NCBI GenBank assembly: GCA_022843955.1
Contig: JALHMQ010000024.1
Location: forward strand, 1 to 64,000
Direction of reading: 5' to 3'
Length of the DNA stretch: 64,000 nt
Source of the DNA: Burkholderiaceae bacterium
Lineage (GTDB): Bacteria; Pseudomonadota; Gammaproteobacteria; Burkholderiales; Burkholderiaceae_F
A program made the translations under genes and the position numbers. A model generated the notes under the pieces. That model was given only the letters and a program-made list of their open reading frames with translations. It ran no database searches and was not told the DNA's origin. Positions 47,135 through 56,150 of this stretch are shown piece by piece (position 1 is the first letter of the stretch; each line of letters opens with the position of its first letter).

Positions 47135-48448
47135 ATGCGTCTTGATGACCTGCATCTGTGGTACTTGGGGGATCCGACCGCGCCGCGCTACGTCGGCGCG
47201 CTGAAGCTGGTCGCTGCCGGCAAGGGCGTGTCGTTGCACTACGGAAAGACGTGGCTCGATGCCGGTTTCGCGCTCAGCGAGGACTTGCCACGCATCGACG
47301 TCGAGCACATGCCTCCAGGTCGTCTGGCGGCCGATGCGCAACGCGCCGTCGGTGCAGTTGACGATGCGCGGCCGGACCGCTGGGGGGAGAAGGTCATCCG
47401 CCTTGTGGACAAGCCCAAGCGACTCTCCCTGATGGAGTACCTGTACTACGCCGGCGATGACCGTTTCGGCGCGCTCGGCGTGTCGACGTCGTCGAGCACG
47501 TACAGCCCGCGAGCCGGGGGTCCGCTTCCGCGGCTCGCGGACGCACAGCAACTCAGCGACGTGGTGGCCAAAATCGAAGCCGCGGAGCCGATCAGCACGA
47601 TGGAGGCGCAGATTGTTCGCGCGGGCGGCAGCCTGGGCGGCGCGAAGCCCAAGACACTCATCGACATCGGCGGCGAGCAATGGGTCATCAAGTTCTCCAG
47701 CGGTGAGCCCGTCGACACGCCGCTCATCGAGCACGCGACGATGACGCTTGCCGCACGCGCGGGCATCACCGTGGCCAAGACCCAGGTCATCCGCCTCACG
47801 GGCTCAAGCGCAGTCGCCGTTCTTCGCTTCGACCGCGACCAGGGCCGGCGGATTCACAGCATCTCTGCGGCCACCGCCATCCGCGCGGCCACCGCATCAG
47901 GCGATGAGCCCCAAATGGGGTACCCCGAGCTGGCGCGGATTCTCCGCCGCGTCGGCATCGCTCGGGACGACATCAACCAACGCGACGCACGCGAGTTGTT
48001 CCGTCGGATGGTCTTCAACATTCTGGTCGACAACACGGACGACCACGAAAAGAACCACTCTCTGCTGGTCGTCAGCCCGTTCGAAAACGGTCGCCTGAAA
48101 CTGGCGCCAGCGTACGACGTACTGCCGACCAACTCAGGGCAGGGCGTCCAGGAGTTTCTGTGTGGCGCTCATGGCCGGGACTCGACGCTCGACAACGCGA
48201 TGTCTCAGTGCGATGCGTTCGGCCTGCAGCCTGGGGAGGCCGCGGCTGAAATTGCTGGCGTGAGCGACGTCATCAACACGTGGCAGGAGCACTTCGCGCA
48301 GGCCGGCGTGACACAGCGCGACATCGAGAGCCTGGCCGAGCGTATCGACGGCAAAGAACTCCTGGCCCAGCGCACCGACTTCGACCCGACCCGGTTTCAG
48401 TCGACGCTGACCAAGAAAAAGCGAACGAGCCCCTTTAGGCGCACGTAA
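47135..48448 (+). CDS. hipA: HipA-like serine/threonine kinase toxin
   Basis: This is a 437-residue HipA-family kinase. In E. coli HipA phosphorylates glutamyl-tRNA synthetase and induces dormancy; the target here is unknown. The N-terminal couple_hipA region is followed by the HipA kinase fold, with the P-loop-like GGSLGGAKPKTLIDI, the ATP-lysine strand WVIKFSS, the catalytic D302 in NTDDHEKNHSLL and the metal-binding aspartate in APAYDVLPT. All key kinase residues seem present, so it should be active. It pairs with the HipB-like gene just upstream. Confidence 0.9.
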   Translation: MRLDDLHLWYLGDPTAPRYVGALKLVAAGKGVSLHYGKTWLDAGFALSEDLPRIDVEHMPPGRLAADAQRAVGAVDDARPDRWGEKVIRLVDKPKRLSLMEYLYYAGDDRFGALGVSTSSSTYSPRAGGPLPRLADAQQLSDVVAKIEAAEPISTMEAQIVRAGGSLGGAKPKTLIDIGGEQWVIKFSSGEPVDTPLIEHATMTLAARAGITVAKTQVIRLTGSSAVAVLRFDRDQGRRIHSISAATAIRAATASGDEPQMGYPELARILRRVGIARDDINQRDARELFRRMVFNILVDNTDDHEKNHSLLVVSPFENGRLKLAPAYDVLPTNSGQGVQEFLCGAHGRDSTLDNAMSQCDAFGLQPGEAAAEIAGVSDVINTWQEHFAQAGVTQRDIESLAERIDGKELLAQRTDFDPTRFQSTLTKKKRTSPFRRT

Positions 48449-48522
48449 CCCGTTTGCCCGTCTCGGCATCGACACTTGAGACGAACAGAGCCATGAGAAA
48501 GGCGCCCCTGCAAAGAGGGCCG

Positions 48523-48718
48523 CGCATCGGCTTCGGCTACAGCGGCCTCGGCCAGCATGACAAGGCGATCGCACTGATGCAGCCGGGCATCGCCAAGGGC
48601 GGCTTCACGCGCAAGGAGGACGCCAATTTGCACTTGGGCGACGGAGGTGCTGCGCGCCGTGGGCGGGAACAATGGGACGGCCGATCTGGCGCGGCTGTGG
48701 TCGCGGGTGCCAAAGATC
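48523..48718 (+). pseudogene. Broken second copy of the TPR gene 3' end
   Basis: From 48523 this matches 46149-46373, the last part of the TPR gene, at about 90% of aligned bases. Many differences are silent third-position changes, as in GGGCTG versus GGCCTC for Gly-Leu. A 35-bp deletion with GGGC at both edges shifts the frame, and the copy lacks the gene's front. An overlapping reading frame of 90 codons is unlikely to be a functional protein. A strong terminator lies just beyond. Confidence 0.85.
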
Positions 48719-48748
48719 ACTGTTGAATGACGTTCGGTTCACTGGCAA

Positions 48749-48774
48749 AAAAAGCCCGCGGAAGCGGGCTTTTT
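48749..48774 (+). terminator. Rho-independent terminator, plus strand
   Basis: AAAGCCCGC and GCGGGCTTT pair around GGAA, with A-rich bases before and TTTTTG after. It could work in both directions. It lies about 30 bp after the broken TPR copy and is probably the original end of that operon. Confidence 0.88.
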
Positions 48775-48791
48775 GTATCACTCAACAAGAC

Positions 48792-48818
48792 AAAAAGAAG
48801 CGGGCCCGAAGGCCCGCT
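48792..48818 (-). terminator. Rho-independent terminator of the receptor gene
   Basis: On the minus strand AGCGGGCC and GGCCCGCT pair around TTCG and are followed by TCTTTTTG. It lies just after the stop of the TonB-dependent receptor gene and faces the plus-strand terminator. Confidence 0.9.
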
Positions 48819-48839
48819 CTCGTTACGGCATACCGCAAA

Positions 48840-51599
48840 TTAGAATCGGTAGGTGGCGCCCACCCGATACGTGCGGCCCAACGGCGTGTACTGCGTGAAG
48901 TCGTACAGGAAGGTCGTGCTAAAGCCAGGATCATACGGCGGAAGCTCGTCAAACACGTTGCCGACAGAAGCTGACACAGAGAGTTTGGGCGTGACATCCC
49001 AACGCCCGAACAAGTCAAGAGTCGTGTAAGACGCAACTTTGCGCGATAGCGTCCCGTTTTGGAAGCGCGGATCCTGAGGGGAGAAGAAGGCTCCAGGGTC
49101 ACCACATTGCCCTGTGACAGTCGCCGCGCATTGCTGGTACGAGTGGATGTAGTTGACTCGACCGTTGACCGTCCAAGCACCTTGCGTCCATTCCAGGCTA
49201 ACGAAACCGCGCATACGCGGAATGGAGGTGAAACTGTTTCGCCCAGCTTCCTGTGAGCCTTCCACCTCGTACTTGTGCACGTACGACGTGTTCAACCGGG
49301 TGGTGAAGCGTCCAAAGGTAGTGGGCAAACGGTGACGCATATCGAAGTCGAAGCCGTTGACCAACTGGCTGCTGAAGTTACGATAGTTGTTCAGCACAGT
49401 GACGATCACCCCGGTGGCCGGGTCACGGATCACACGGGTCGGATCGCCCGAGTTGACGATCGTCTGGAAGCTGTCTGCGGCAACGATGTTCGACCAGTTA
49501 AGTTCATACCAGTCAACTGCAAAGTTCAAGTTGTTCGTAGGTTCGTAAACGAATCCGACTGTCGTACTGCGCGACTTTTCGGCGCTGAGGTTGGGATTGC
49601 CGGCGAACACACCAGAGATATTGGTTACCTGCTGACCAACTGGCAATGTTGGGTCGCTGACTTGCACAAAAAAAGTCGCCACGGACGGTGAAATCTCCGG
49701 CAGCGTCGGCGCGCGGAAACCACGGCCCCAGTTGGCGCGGAACATTAGTTCACCGGTGGGACGCCACTTCATGCCTACCTTTGGCGTGAGCGCGGAGCCA
49801 AAGTCGCTGTAGCTGTCATTGCGAAGCGCGAGCTGGCCCTCAAGCGTATTGGTCAGCGGCAGCGCGAGCTCCGTGAAGATGGCGAGATTGTGACGGCTGC
49901 CGTCGGTCGCAGTAATACCCTGACCCAGGATGTCGCCGGCGACGGCATTCGGATCAGGACGATCATTCAGCTTCTCGGATCGATACTCGGCGCCAACTGC
50001 GAGCCCGATGGCACCGCCCGGGAGCGAACCGATTTCGGTCGACGCACGTGTGTCGACGAACTGCAGCTCTGACTTTGCCGTACGCGGGACATTGATCGTC
50101 AGCGCATTGCGGGCGGCAGCCGAGTTCAGGCTCGGTCTATCCAAGTTGTAGGTCGAGCCGGTGGACACCGGGATCGGCGGGAACGGACCGGTGCCCACGC
50201 CGAACGTCGAGCTGACGCCGGCCTTGGACAGGCGGTTGATGTTGTTTGACGTCACCTCGTTCTCCGAGGCGCCGACGGCGCTTTCCATTTCCCAGCCGAA
50301 CAGCGAATACTTCAAGCCACCGAGGAAGCGCAGCGATTCCGACGAAATGTCGGTGTCGCGCGTACCCAGGTCGACCAGCACGCCGGAATAGCGCGCGTTG
50401 CCAGCCAGCGGGTTGCCGGCCGCGCCCGGCGCGAACGTGATGTTGTAGCCAAACGGGCGCAGGCCCGCCGCCGTCGGCAGCAGACCGGTGGTACCGGCAA
50501 AGAACGGCTCCTGGAACTTCTGGAACGACTCGACCTTGCTGTAGCCGACTTCGGCGAAGCCCTGCATGGTCGGCGTGAAGTCGAAGGTGCCGCGCAGCAG
50601 CGCACCCAAACGCTCGGTCTTGGGCAGCGCCGTGAAGGCGTAGTTGAAGTCCTTTGAGCACCAAGTATTGCCTGGCAGGTTGAGTGCCTGGTTCGCTGGA
50701 CTGTCGAGAATCAAGCCACGCGCTACGGCGCCAGCGTAGTTAAGCACCGTGCCACCGAAGCCCGCGCAATCGGTAATCGCGCGACGTTCAAGGGCGTTGG
50801 GAGTGCCGCCAATGCCAGTCCAGGTGCCCGCACCGGCGAGCGACTCGAAATTGCGCCCCCCCTGCTCGTCTCGGAGGTCCCTTGTCTCGCCGAATTTGGT
50901 GTCGGACAGCATGACCAAGTCACGCTTATAGAAATCGAGCACGCCGAACACGTTGAACTTGTTCGAGCCCAGGTCGCCGAAACCGCCAACGATCGACGCG
51001 CGATAGTCCTTCTTCCCTTCAAAGAAGCCGGCACCGGCCGATACCTCGGCGCCCTTGAAGTCCTTGCGCAGGATGACGTTCACCACCCCGGCAATCGCGT
51101 CCGAGCCATAGATTGCGGAGGCGCCGTCCTTGAGCACCTCGATCCGCTCGATGGCAGATGACGGCAGGCTGTTCAGGTCGACAAAGCTGTCTTGCAGGTT
51201 CTGCGCGAAGCCGTAGCCCGCGGTGCGGCGGCCGTTGATCAGGACCAGCGTTGCTTTCTGGCCCAGCCCGCGCAGCGAGATGCCCGCAGCTCCCGGCGCG
51301 AAGCTGTTGGAGAAGCTCTCGCTGTAGCTGTTGCCGGTGTTGGCGGGAATCGAACGCAGCACGTCGGCGACGGTCGCCTTGCCGCTCTTCTCGATCTCCT
51401 CGCGCGTGATGATCTCGACCGGCGCCACGGTCTCCGTATCGGTCCGGCGGATGTTCGAACCGGTGATCGTGATGCGCTCGAGCTTCTGCTCTTGACTTTG
51501 CGCCTGCTGTGCCGAGGCCGGGCTGGCGATCAACAAGGCGCCAGCCAGACCGCCGCAAGCGAGCAGCAGATGCCGCGCGATGGGCTTCAACTCAAACAT
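48840..51599 (-). CDS. TonB-dependent outer-membrane receptor
   Basis: This 919-residue receptor imports a ligand using TonB energy. A signal peptide (LLIASPASAQQ) is followed by a plug domain (about 45-165). Plug motifs are ITITGSNIRRTDTETVAPVE, the IEVLKDGASAIYGSDAIAG block and VVNVILRKDF. The barrel ends in TYRVGATYRF with the terminal phenylalanine needed for assembly. It resembles the large receptors of the Oar/Xanthomonas type used for sugars or peptides. The ligand is unknown; the peptide ABC importer upstream suggests peptides (inference). The barrel part has lower GC than its neighbours. Confidence 0.93.
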   Translation of the reverse strand: MFELKPIARHLLLACGGLAGALLIASPASAQQAQSQEQKLERITITGSNIRRTDTETVAPVEIITREEIEKSGKATVADVLRSIPANTGNSYSESFSNSFAPGAAGISLRGLGQKATLVLINGRRTAGYGFAQNLQDSFVDLNSLPSSAIERIEVLKDGASAIYGSDAIAGVVNVILRKDFKGAEVSAGAGFFEGKKDYRASIVGGFGDLGSNKFNVFGVLDFYKRDLVMLSDTKFGETRDLRDEQGGRNFESLAGAGTWTGIGGTPNALERRAITDCAGFGGTVLNYAGAVARGLILDSPANQALNLPGNTWCSKDFNYAFTALPKTERLGALLRGTFDFTPTMQGFAEVGYSKVESFQKFQEPFFAGTTGLLPTAAGLRPFGYNITFAPGAAGNPLAGNARYSGVLVDLGTRDTDISSESLRFLGGLKYSLFGWEMESAVGASENEVTSNNINRLSKAGVSSTFGVGTGPFPPIPVSTGSTYNLDRPSLNSAAARNALTINVPRTAKSELQFVDTRASTEIGSLPGGAIGLAVGAEYRSEKLNDRPDPNAVAGDILGQGITATDGSRHNLAIFTELALPLTNTLEGQLALRNDSYSDFGSALTPKVGMKWRPTGELMFRANWGRGFRAPTLPEISPSVATFFVQVSDPTLPVGQQVTNISGVFAGNPNLSAEKSRSTTVGFVYEPTNNLNFAVDWYELNWSNIVAADSFQTIVNSGDPTRVIRDPATGVIVTVLNNYRNFSSQLVNGFDFDMRHRLPTTFGRFTTRLNTSYVHKYEVEGSQEAGRNSFTSIPRMRGFVSLEWTQGAWTVNGRVNYIHSYQQCAATVTGQCGDPGAFFSPQDPRFQNGTLSRKVASYTTLDLFGRWDVTPKLSVSASVGNVFDELPPYDPGFSTTFLYDFTQYTPLGRTYRVGATYRF

Positions 51600-51849
51600 G
51601 GATTCCCCCGAAAGAAAGTTCAGGCCGCGCGAAAGGCGAGGCTGGTCTGCACATACGATTTGCGCCATGGCCGAACCGCGAACTCGTGCGTTCAGCCTCG
51701 CAAACGCGAGGGATTCTGGAACCCCGCGGAGGGCCTTTGCAACAAATTGGTCATGCACCCGCAAGTCCTGTTGTATTTGCCCGACAGGACACAACGCGAA
51801 TGCACCGCACCAATCGGTGCGTTATGCACCAGCAGCCGACATCGCGGCG

Positions 51850-53709
51850 TCAGCGGGTGCCGACGCCCACGCGGGGAATCGCCGCGAGCAGCGTGCGGGT
51901 GTAGTCGGCCGCCGGCGTCTGCAGCACCTGTTGCGCTGGGCCAGCCTCGACGATCCGCCCCGCCTGCATCACCGCGATGTCGTGCGCCAGGTACTCGACG
52001 ACCGCGAGATTGTGGGTGATGAACAGATAAGACACGCCGAGTTCGGCCTGCAACTCGCGCAGCAGGTTGAGGATCTGCGCCTGGACCGAGACATCGAGCG
52101 CCGACGTTGGCTCGTCGCAGACGATCAGGCTCGGCTCGACGGCGAGAGCCCGGGCGATGGCGATGCGCTGTCGCTGGCCGCCGGAGAACTCGTGTGGAAA
52201 GCGCTGCAGCGTCTCGGGTCGCAGGCCCACGCGCTCGATCAGGGCGCGCACCCGCTGGCGGCGCCCATCCGCTCCGATCTCCGGACGCAGTGCTGCCAGC
52301 CCCTCCTCGAGAATCTCCGCCACCCGCAGCCGCGGGTTGAGCGAGGCGAACGGGTCCTGGAAGATGATCTGCGCGCGTCGCCGCGCAGCGAGCAGTTCGC
52401 CACCGGTAAGAGTGTCCAGGCGCTTGCCGTCGAGCAGCGCCTCGCCCTGCACCTGAGCGGTGCCGCGCAGCAGCTGCAACAGCGACTTGCCCAGGGTGGT
52501 CTTGCCGCAGCCCGATTCACCCACCAGCGCCAGCGTGCGGCCCGGCGCGAGCTTGAGCGACACCCCATCGACCGCCTTGACGTGCCCCATCACCCGCTTG
52601 AGCAGGCCACTGCGCAGCGGGAACCACACTCGGTAGTCGCGCAGTTCGAGCAGCGGCCGCGCATCGTCGCTGCCGGCTGGCGCATCGGCTGCCACGGCAT
52701 CCACCTCGGGCTCGGCGGCGGCGAGCGCGACCGGATCGGCATCCCGATACAGCAGGCATCGCACGGTGTGCGCGGCCGACGCCGCACCGTCGCTGACGGC
52801 CAGCAGATCTGGGGCCGTGCCGGCGCAGACATCGAGCGCGCGCGGGCAGCGCTCGACGAAACGGCAGCCGGCGAACGGCCGGTCCAGCGGCGGCACGCTG
52901 CCCGCGATGGCCGCCAGCCGCTGCCCGCGCCGGCCGGCATCGGGCAGCGCGCCGAACAGCAGTTGTGCATACGGATGGCGCGGCGCCCGGAAGAACGCGG
53001 CGCGCTCGGCCACCTCGACGATCTGGCCGGCGTACATCAGCGCCACCCGATGCGCCATCTCCGCCACGATGCCCAGGTCGTGCGTGATCAGCAGCAGCGC
53101 CATGCCCTGCTCGCGCTGCAGTTCGCGCAACAGATCGAGGATCTGTTTCTGGATCGTCACGTCCAGCGCGGTGGTGGGCTCGTCGGCAATCACCACGTCC
53201 GGCTCGGCGGCGAGCGCGATGGCGATCATCACGCGCTGCTTCTGTCCGCCCGACATCTCGAACGGGTAGGCGTCGATGCGCCGCGCGGGCTCCGGAATGC
53301 CCACGCGCTGGAGCCAGGACAGCGCCCGCGCCCGTGCCGCGGCGCCACGCAGCCCGGTATGACGCTCGATCACCTCGATGATCTGGTCGCCCACTCGCAG
53401 CACCGGGTTCAGGCTGGTCGCCGGTTCCTGGAAGATGATGCTGATGCGCCGGCCGCGCACGTCGCGCATGCGCGCTTCCGGCAACTGCGTGATGTCGACA
53501 CCATCCAGGTCGATGCTTCCGGCGCTGACGCGACCGTTGTCAGGCAGCAGGCGCAGGATCGACAACGCGGTCATCGATTTGCCGCAGCCCGACTCGCCCA
53601 CCAACGCAAAGGTCTCGCCGCGCTCGATGCTCAGCGACACGGCGTCGACGGCGCGCACCAGGCCGTCGTCGGTGTCGAGCACCGTGTGCAGGTTGGCGAG
53701 CGTGAGCAT
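51850..53709 (-). CDS. Peptide ABC importer ATPase, two fused domains
   Basis: This 619-residue protein fuses two ABC ATPases of the DppD/DppF type. Each half has Walker A (GESGCGKS near residue 38, GESGCGKT near 385), a signature (MSGGQKQR and FSGGQRQR) and Walker B ending in DEPT. The first half keeps the oligopeptide-type C-terminal cysteine cluster ([14 protein letters not shown]) that can bind a cluster. Such fusions occur in YejF-like systems. It is the last gene of the SBP-permease-permease-ATPase operon and overlaps the upstream permease stop by one base. Confidence 0.94.
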   Translation of the reverse strand: MLTLANLHTVLDTDDGLVRAVDAVSLSIERGETFALVGESGCGKSMTALSILRLLPDNGRVSAGSIDLDGVDITQLPEARMRDVRGRRISIIFQEPATSLNPVLRVGDQIIEVIERHTGLRGAAARARALSWLQRVGIPEPARRIDAYPFEMSGGQKQRVMIAIALAAEPDVVIADEPTTALDVTIQKQILDLLRELQREQGMALLLITHDLGIVAEMAHRVALMYAGQIVEVAERAAFFRAPRHPYAQLLFGALPDAGRRGQRLAAIAGSVPPLDRPFAGCRFVERCPRALDVCAGTAPDLLAVSDGAASAAHTVRCLLYRDADPVALAAAEPEVDAVAADAPAGSDDARPLLELRDYRVWFPLRSGLLKRVMGHVKAVDGVSLKLAPGRTLALVGESGCGKTTLGKSLLQLLRGTAQVQGEALLDGKRLDTLTGGELLAARRRAQIIFQDPFASLNPRLRVAEILEEGLAALRPEIGADGRRQRVRALIERVGLRPETLQRFPHEFSGGQRQRIAIARALAVEPSLIVCDEPTSALDVSVQAQILNLLRELQAELGVSYLFITHNLAVVEYLAHDIAVMQAGRIVEAGPAQQVLQTPAADYTRTLLAAIPRVGVGTR

Positions 53710-55157
53710 CAGCGGGCCGCCTTGCCGGCGAGCGGTGTCAGCCGACGCGGGCGGAAGGCGCGGGCGCGCGGGTCGAACGCCTCGCGTACGCCATCGGCGA
53801 ACAGGTTGGCGGCCAGCACCAGGCCGAGCATGAACATTAACGCGCTGGCGAGGCTCCACCACACCGCCGGGTCGCGCGACATCTCGCTGCGCGCCAGGTT
53901 GATCATCGAGCCGAAGCTCGACGAGGTGGGGTCCACCCCCACACCCACGTAACTGAGCACCGCCTCGTACAGCACCAGCGCAGAAAAATCGAGCACCGCG
54001 ACGATCAGCACCAGATGCATCACGTTGGGCAGGATGTGGCGCCGCATGATCTGCCAGTGACTGACGCCAAAGGCGCGCGCCGCCTGCACGTACTCCAGTT
54101 CGGCGATCTTCAGCGTCTCCGCACGCAGCAGCCGGCACAGCGTGGCCCAGCCGGTGAGCCCCAGGATCAGGCACAGCAGGAACAGGCGGAACTCGGCGCG
54201 CTCCAGCCCGGTGTCGAACCACTGCGGGTTCTGGTCGATCCACACCTGGATCAGCAGCACCAGGGCGGCAATCAGCAGCACCGGCGGAATCGACGAGAGC
54301 ACGGTGTAGAAGTACTGGATCGCATCGTCCACCCAGCCCTTGAAGTAGCCGGCCAGCACGCCGAGCAGGATCGCCAGCGGCAGCGTGGCGACCGTGGACA
54401 GCGAGCCGATCACGACCGCGGTGCGGATGCTCTTCAACGACTGCAGCAGCACGTCGTTGCCGGTGCGGTCGGTGCCGAACGGGTGGTAGGCGGGCCACAC
54501 CGAGGCGATCCAGCCGATGAACAACAGCAGCAGCGCGGCGGTGACGAGCATCGGCCGCCACGGCATGTCGGTGCGGCCAGCCAGCAGATCGGCCAGCGAA
54601 GCACGCGTTGTCTGTGGCGATCCACGCACGCGCCATGCCGCGACCAGCCAGGTGAGCAGAATCGCCGCGGCGAGCCCACCGGCCAGACCGGCCGCCGAGC
54701 GGGCCAGGAGATCGGTGGGCCACTGCGTTGCCGGGTCCGTCAGATGGGCGCCGCCGAACTCCAGCCGCGGGAAGGCGCGCACCTCGTTGCCGTCGATCAC
54801 CGCCGTCTCCTTCTGGAACGACGTGTAGGACAGCGGCGCCGAGTAGGTCTTCTCGCGCGCATCGATCGCATGGATCAGCAGGCGGTCGAGCACCGAATAG
54901 CTGCGCGTCGAGTAGGCGACGGCACTCTCGGCGCCGGCCGACGCCAGCTTCGGGCGAAAGTGGATCGAGTCGAGCAATGCCACCGCCATGAAGGCAATCA
55001 GCACCACCGCCGAGCACATCGCCGCCGCGTTGTGGGTGACATGGCGCCAGGTGGCGCGCAGATTGGCACTGCGCAGCGCATAGCGCACGTAGACGGCGAG
55101 GCCGGCCACCAGCAGCCACAGCACGAGGTCGGTCCAGAGGAAGACGAACTTGGGCAT
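53709..55157 (-). CDS. Peptide ABC importer permease (DppC/YejE-like)
   Basis: This 482-residue inner-membrane permease has a hydrophobic N-terminus, a periplasmic loop and a C-terminal core of about five helices. The ATPase-contact motif is EYVQAARAFGVSHWQIMRRH. The length exceeds DppC (about 300) and fits the longer YejE type with an extra N-terminal module. It lies 12 bp after the other permease. Confidence 0.92.
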   Translation of the reverse strand: MPKFVFLWTDLVLWLLVAGLAVYVRYALRSANLRATWRHVTHNAAAMCSAVVLIAFMAVALLDSIHFRPKLASAGAESAVAYSTRSYSVLDRLLIHAIDAREKTYSAPLSYTSFQKETAVIDGNEVRAFPRLEFGGAHLTDPATQWPTDLLARSAAGLAGGLAAAILLTWLVAAWRVRGSPQTTRASLADLLAGRTDMPWRPMLVTAALLLLFIGWIASVWPAYHPFGTDRTGNDVLLQSLKSIRTAVVIGSLSTVATLPLAILLGVLAGYFKGWVDDAIQYFYTVLSSIPPVLLIAALVLLIQVWIDQNPQWFDTGLERAEFRLFLLCLILGLTGWATLCRLLRAETLKIAELEYVQAARAFGVSHWQIMRRHILPNVMHLVLIVAVLDFSALVLYEAVLSYVGVGVDPTSSSFGSMINLARSEMSRDPAVWWSLASALMFMLGLVLAANLFADGVREAFDPRARAFRPRRLTPLAGKAAR

Positions 55158-55169
55158 CGTGTCGCTCGC

Positions 55170-56150
55170 TCAGCCGGTGAGCCGCACGCGCGGATCGACA
55201 AAGGTGTAGGCGATGTCGGTCGCCAGGTACGCGAGGATGTAGAGCGTCGAGCCCAGGAACACCATCGCATGCACCACGGCGAAGTCCTGGGCGCTGATCG
55301 CCTCGATCGTGTAGGTGCCCAGCCCTGGAATGCCGAAGAACGACTCGAACACCAGCGAGCCGAGAAACATGTACGGCAACAGCGCACCGATGTGCGTGAG
55401 GATCGGCAGCCAGGTGTTGCGCAGCACGTGGCCGAACAGCACCGCCGGCTCCGCCAGCCCCTTGGCGCGCGCGGTGCGCACGTAGTCGCGGCTCGCTTCC
55501 TCCAGCAGCATGGCGCGAAACAGGCGCGCCTCGGCACCAAGCTGGTAGACGATGCCCACGATCACCGGCAGCAGCAGGAACTTGAGCAGATCGAAGCCGG
55601 CAGCAAAGCCCGACAGCGGCACCACGCGCAGCAGCTTGCCGAACATCCACTGCGCCATGATGATGTAGAAGAGACTGGAGATCGACATCATCAGCACGCA
55701 CAGCACGGTGCCCCAGAAGTCGAGCGCGCTGGCGCGGAAGAACACCAGCAGCAGCGAGAACGCAATGCCGACGAAGGTGGTGAGCAAGAGCATCGGCAGC
55801 ATCAGCGCCAGGCTGGGGCCAATGCGATGGCGGATCTCATGGCCGATGTCGCGCCCGGAATCACTGGCGCCGAAGTTCAGCGCGAACAGGCGCAACGAGC
55901 GGTCGTAGAAAATCGTCTTCGTGACCTTCTCCATGCCCGGCGCAGCGCGGTTGAACCACAACGGCTTGTCGTAGCCGCGCTCGACCTTCCACTTCTCGAT
56001 CGCCTCCTGTGTCACCCGCTTGCCGCCGATGTTCAGGCGGGCGATGTTGTCGGGCGAGTTGATGGCGAAGAACAGCGTGAAGGTGAGCAGGTTCACGCCG
56101 ACCAGGATCAGCACTGCGTAAACCAGGCGCCGCGCGATGTAGCCCGCCAT
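55170..56150 (-). CDS. Peptide ABC importer permease (DppB/YejB-like)
   Basis: This 326-residue inner-membrane permease begins MAGYIARRLVYAVLILVGVN, the usual DppB-type first helix. It has a periplasmic loop and a C-terminal core with the ATPase-contact motif EASRDYVRTARAKGLAEPAV. Its ATG follows directly on the stop codon of the binding-protein gene, so the two are translated in series. It forms the channel with the second permease. Confidence 0.93.
   Translation of the reverse strand: MAGYIARRLVYAVLILVGVNLLTFTLFFAINSPDNIARLNIGGKRVTQEAIEKWKVERGYDKPLWFNRAAPGMEKVTKTIFYDRSLRLFALNFGASDSGRDIGHEIRHRIGPSLALMLPMLLLTTFVGIAFSLLLVFFRASALDFWGTVLCVLMMSISSLFYIIMAQWMFGKLLRVVPLSGFAAGFDLLKFLLLPVIVGIVYQLGAEARLFRAMLLEEASRDYVRTARAKGLAEPAVLFGHVLRNTWLPILTHIGALLPYMFLGSLVFESFFGIPGLGTYTIEAISAQDFAVVHAMVFLGSTLYILAYLATDIAYTFVDPRVRLTG

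Noticed and set aside
46378-48720. HipBA region as an insertion sequence
   Set aside because: No transposase, terminal inverted repeats or target-site duplication were found; the flanking repeats are parts of a gene.
48454-48726. 90-codon open frame after hipA as a third gene of the module
   Set aside because: Its middle is the displaced TPR fragment, and its last third is out of frame with the TPR gene because of the deletion.
51755-51830. TGCACC/GGTGC palindromes and a GTCCTGT/ACAGGAC dyad upstream of the receptor as an NtrC/sigma-54 control region
   Set aside because: The GCACC and GGTGC arms are four bases apart rather than five, and no -24/-12 promoter follows on the minus strand.
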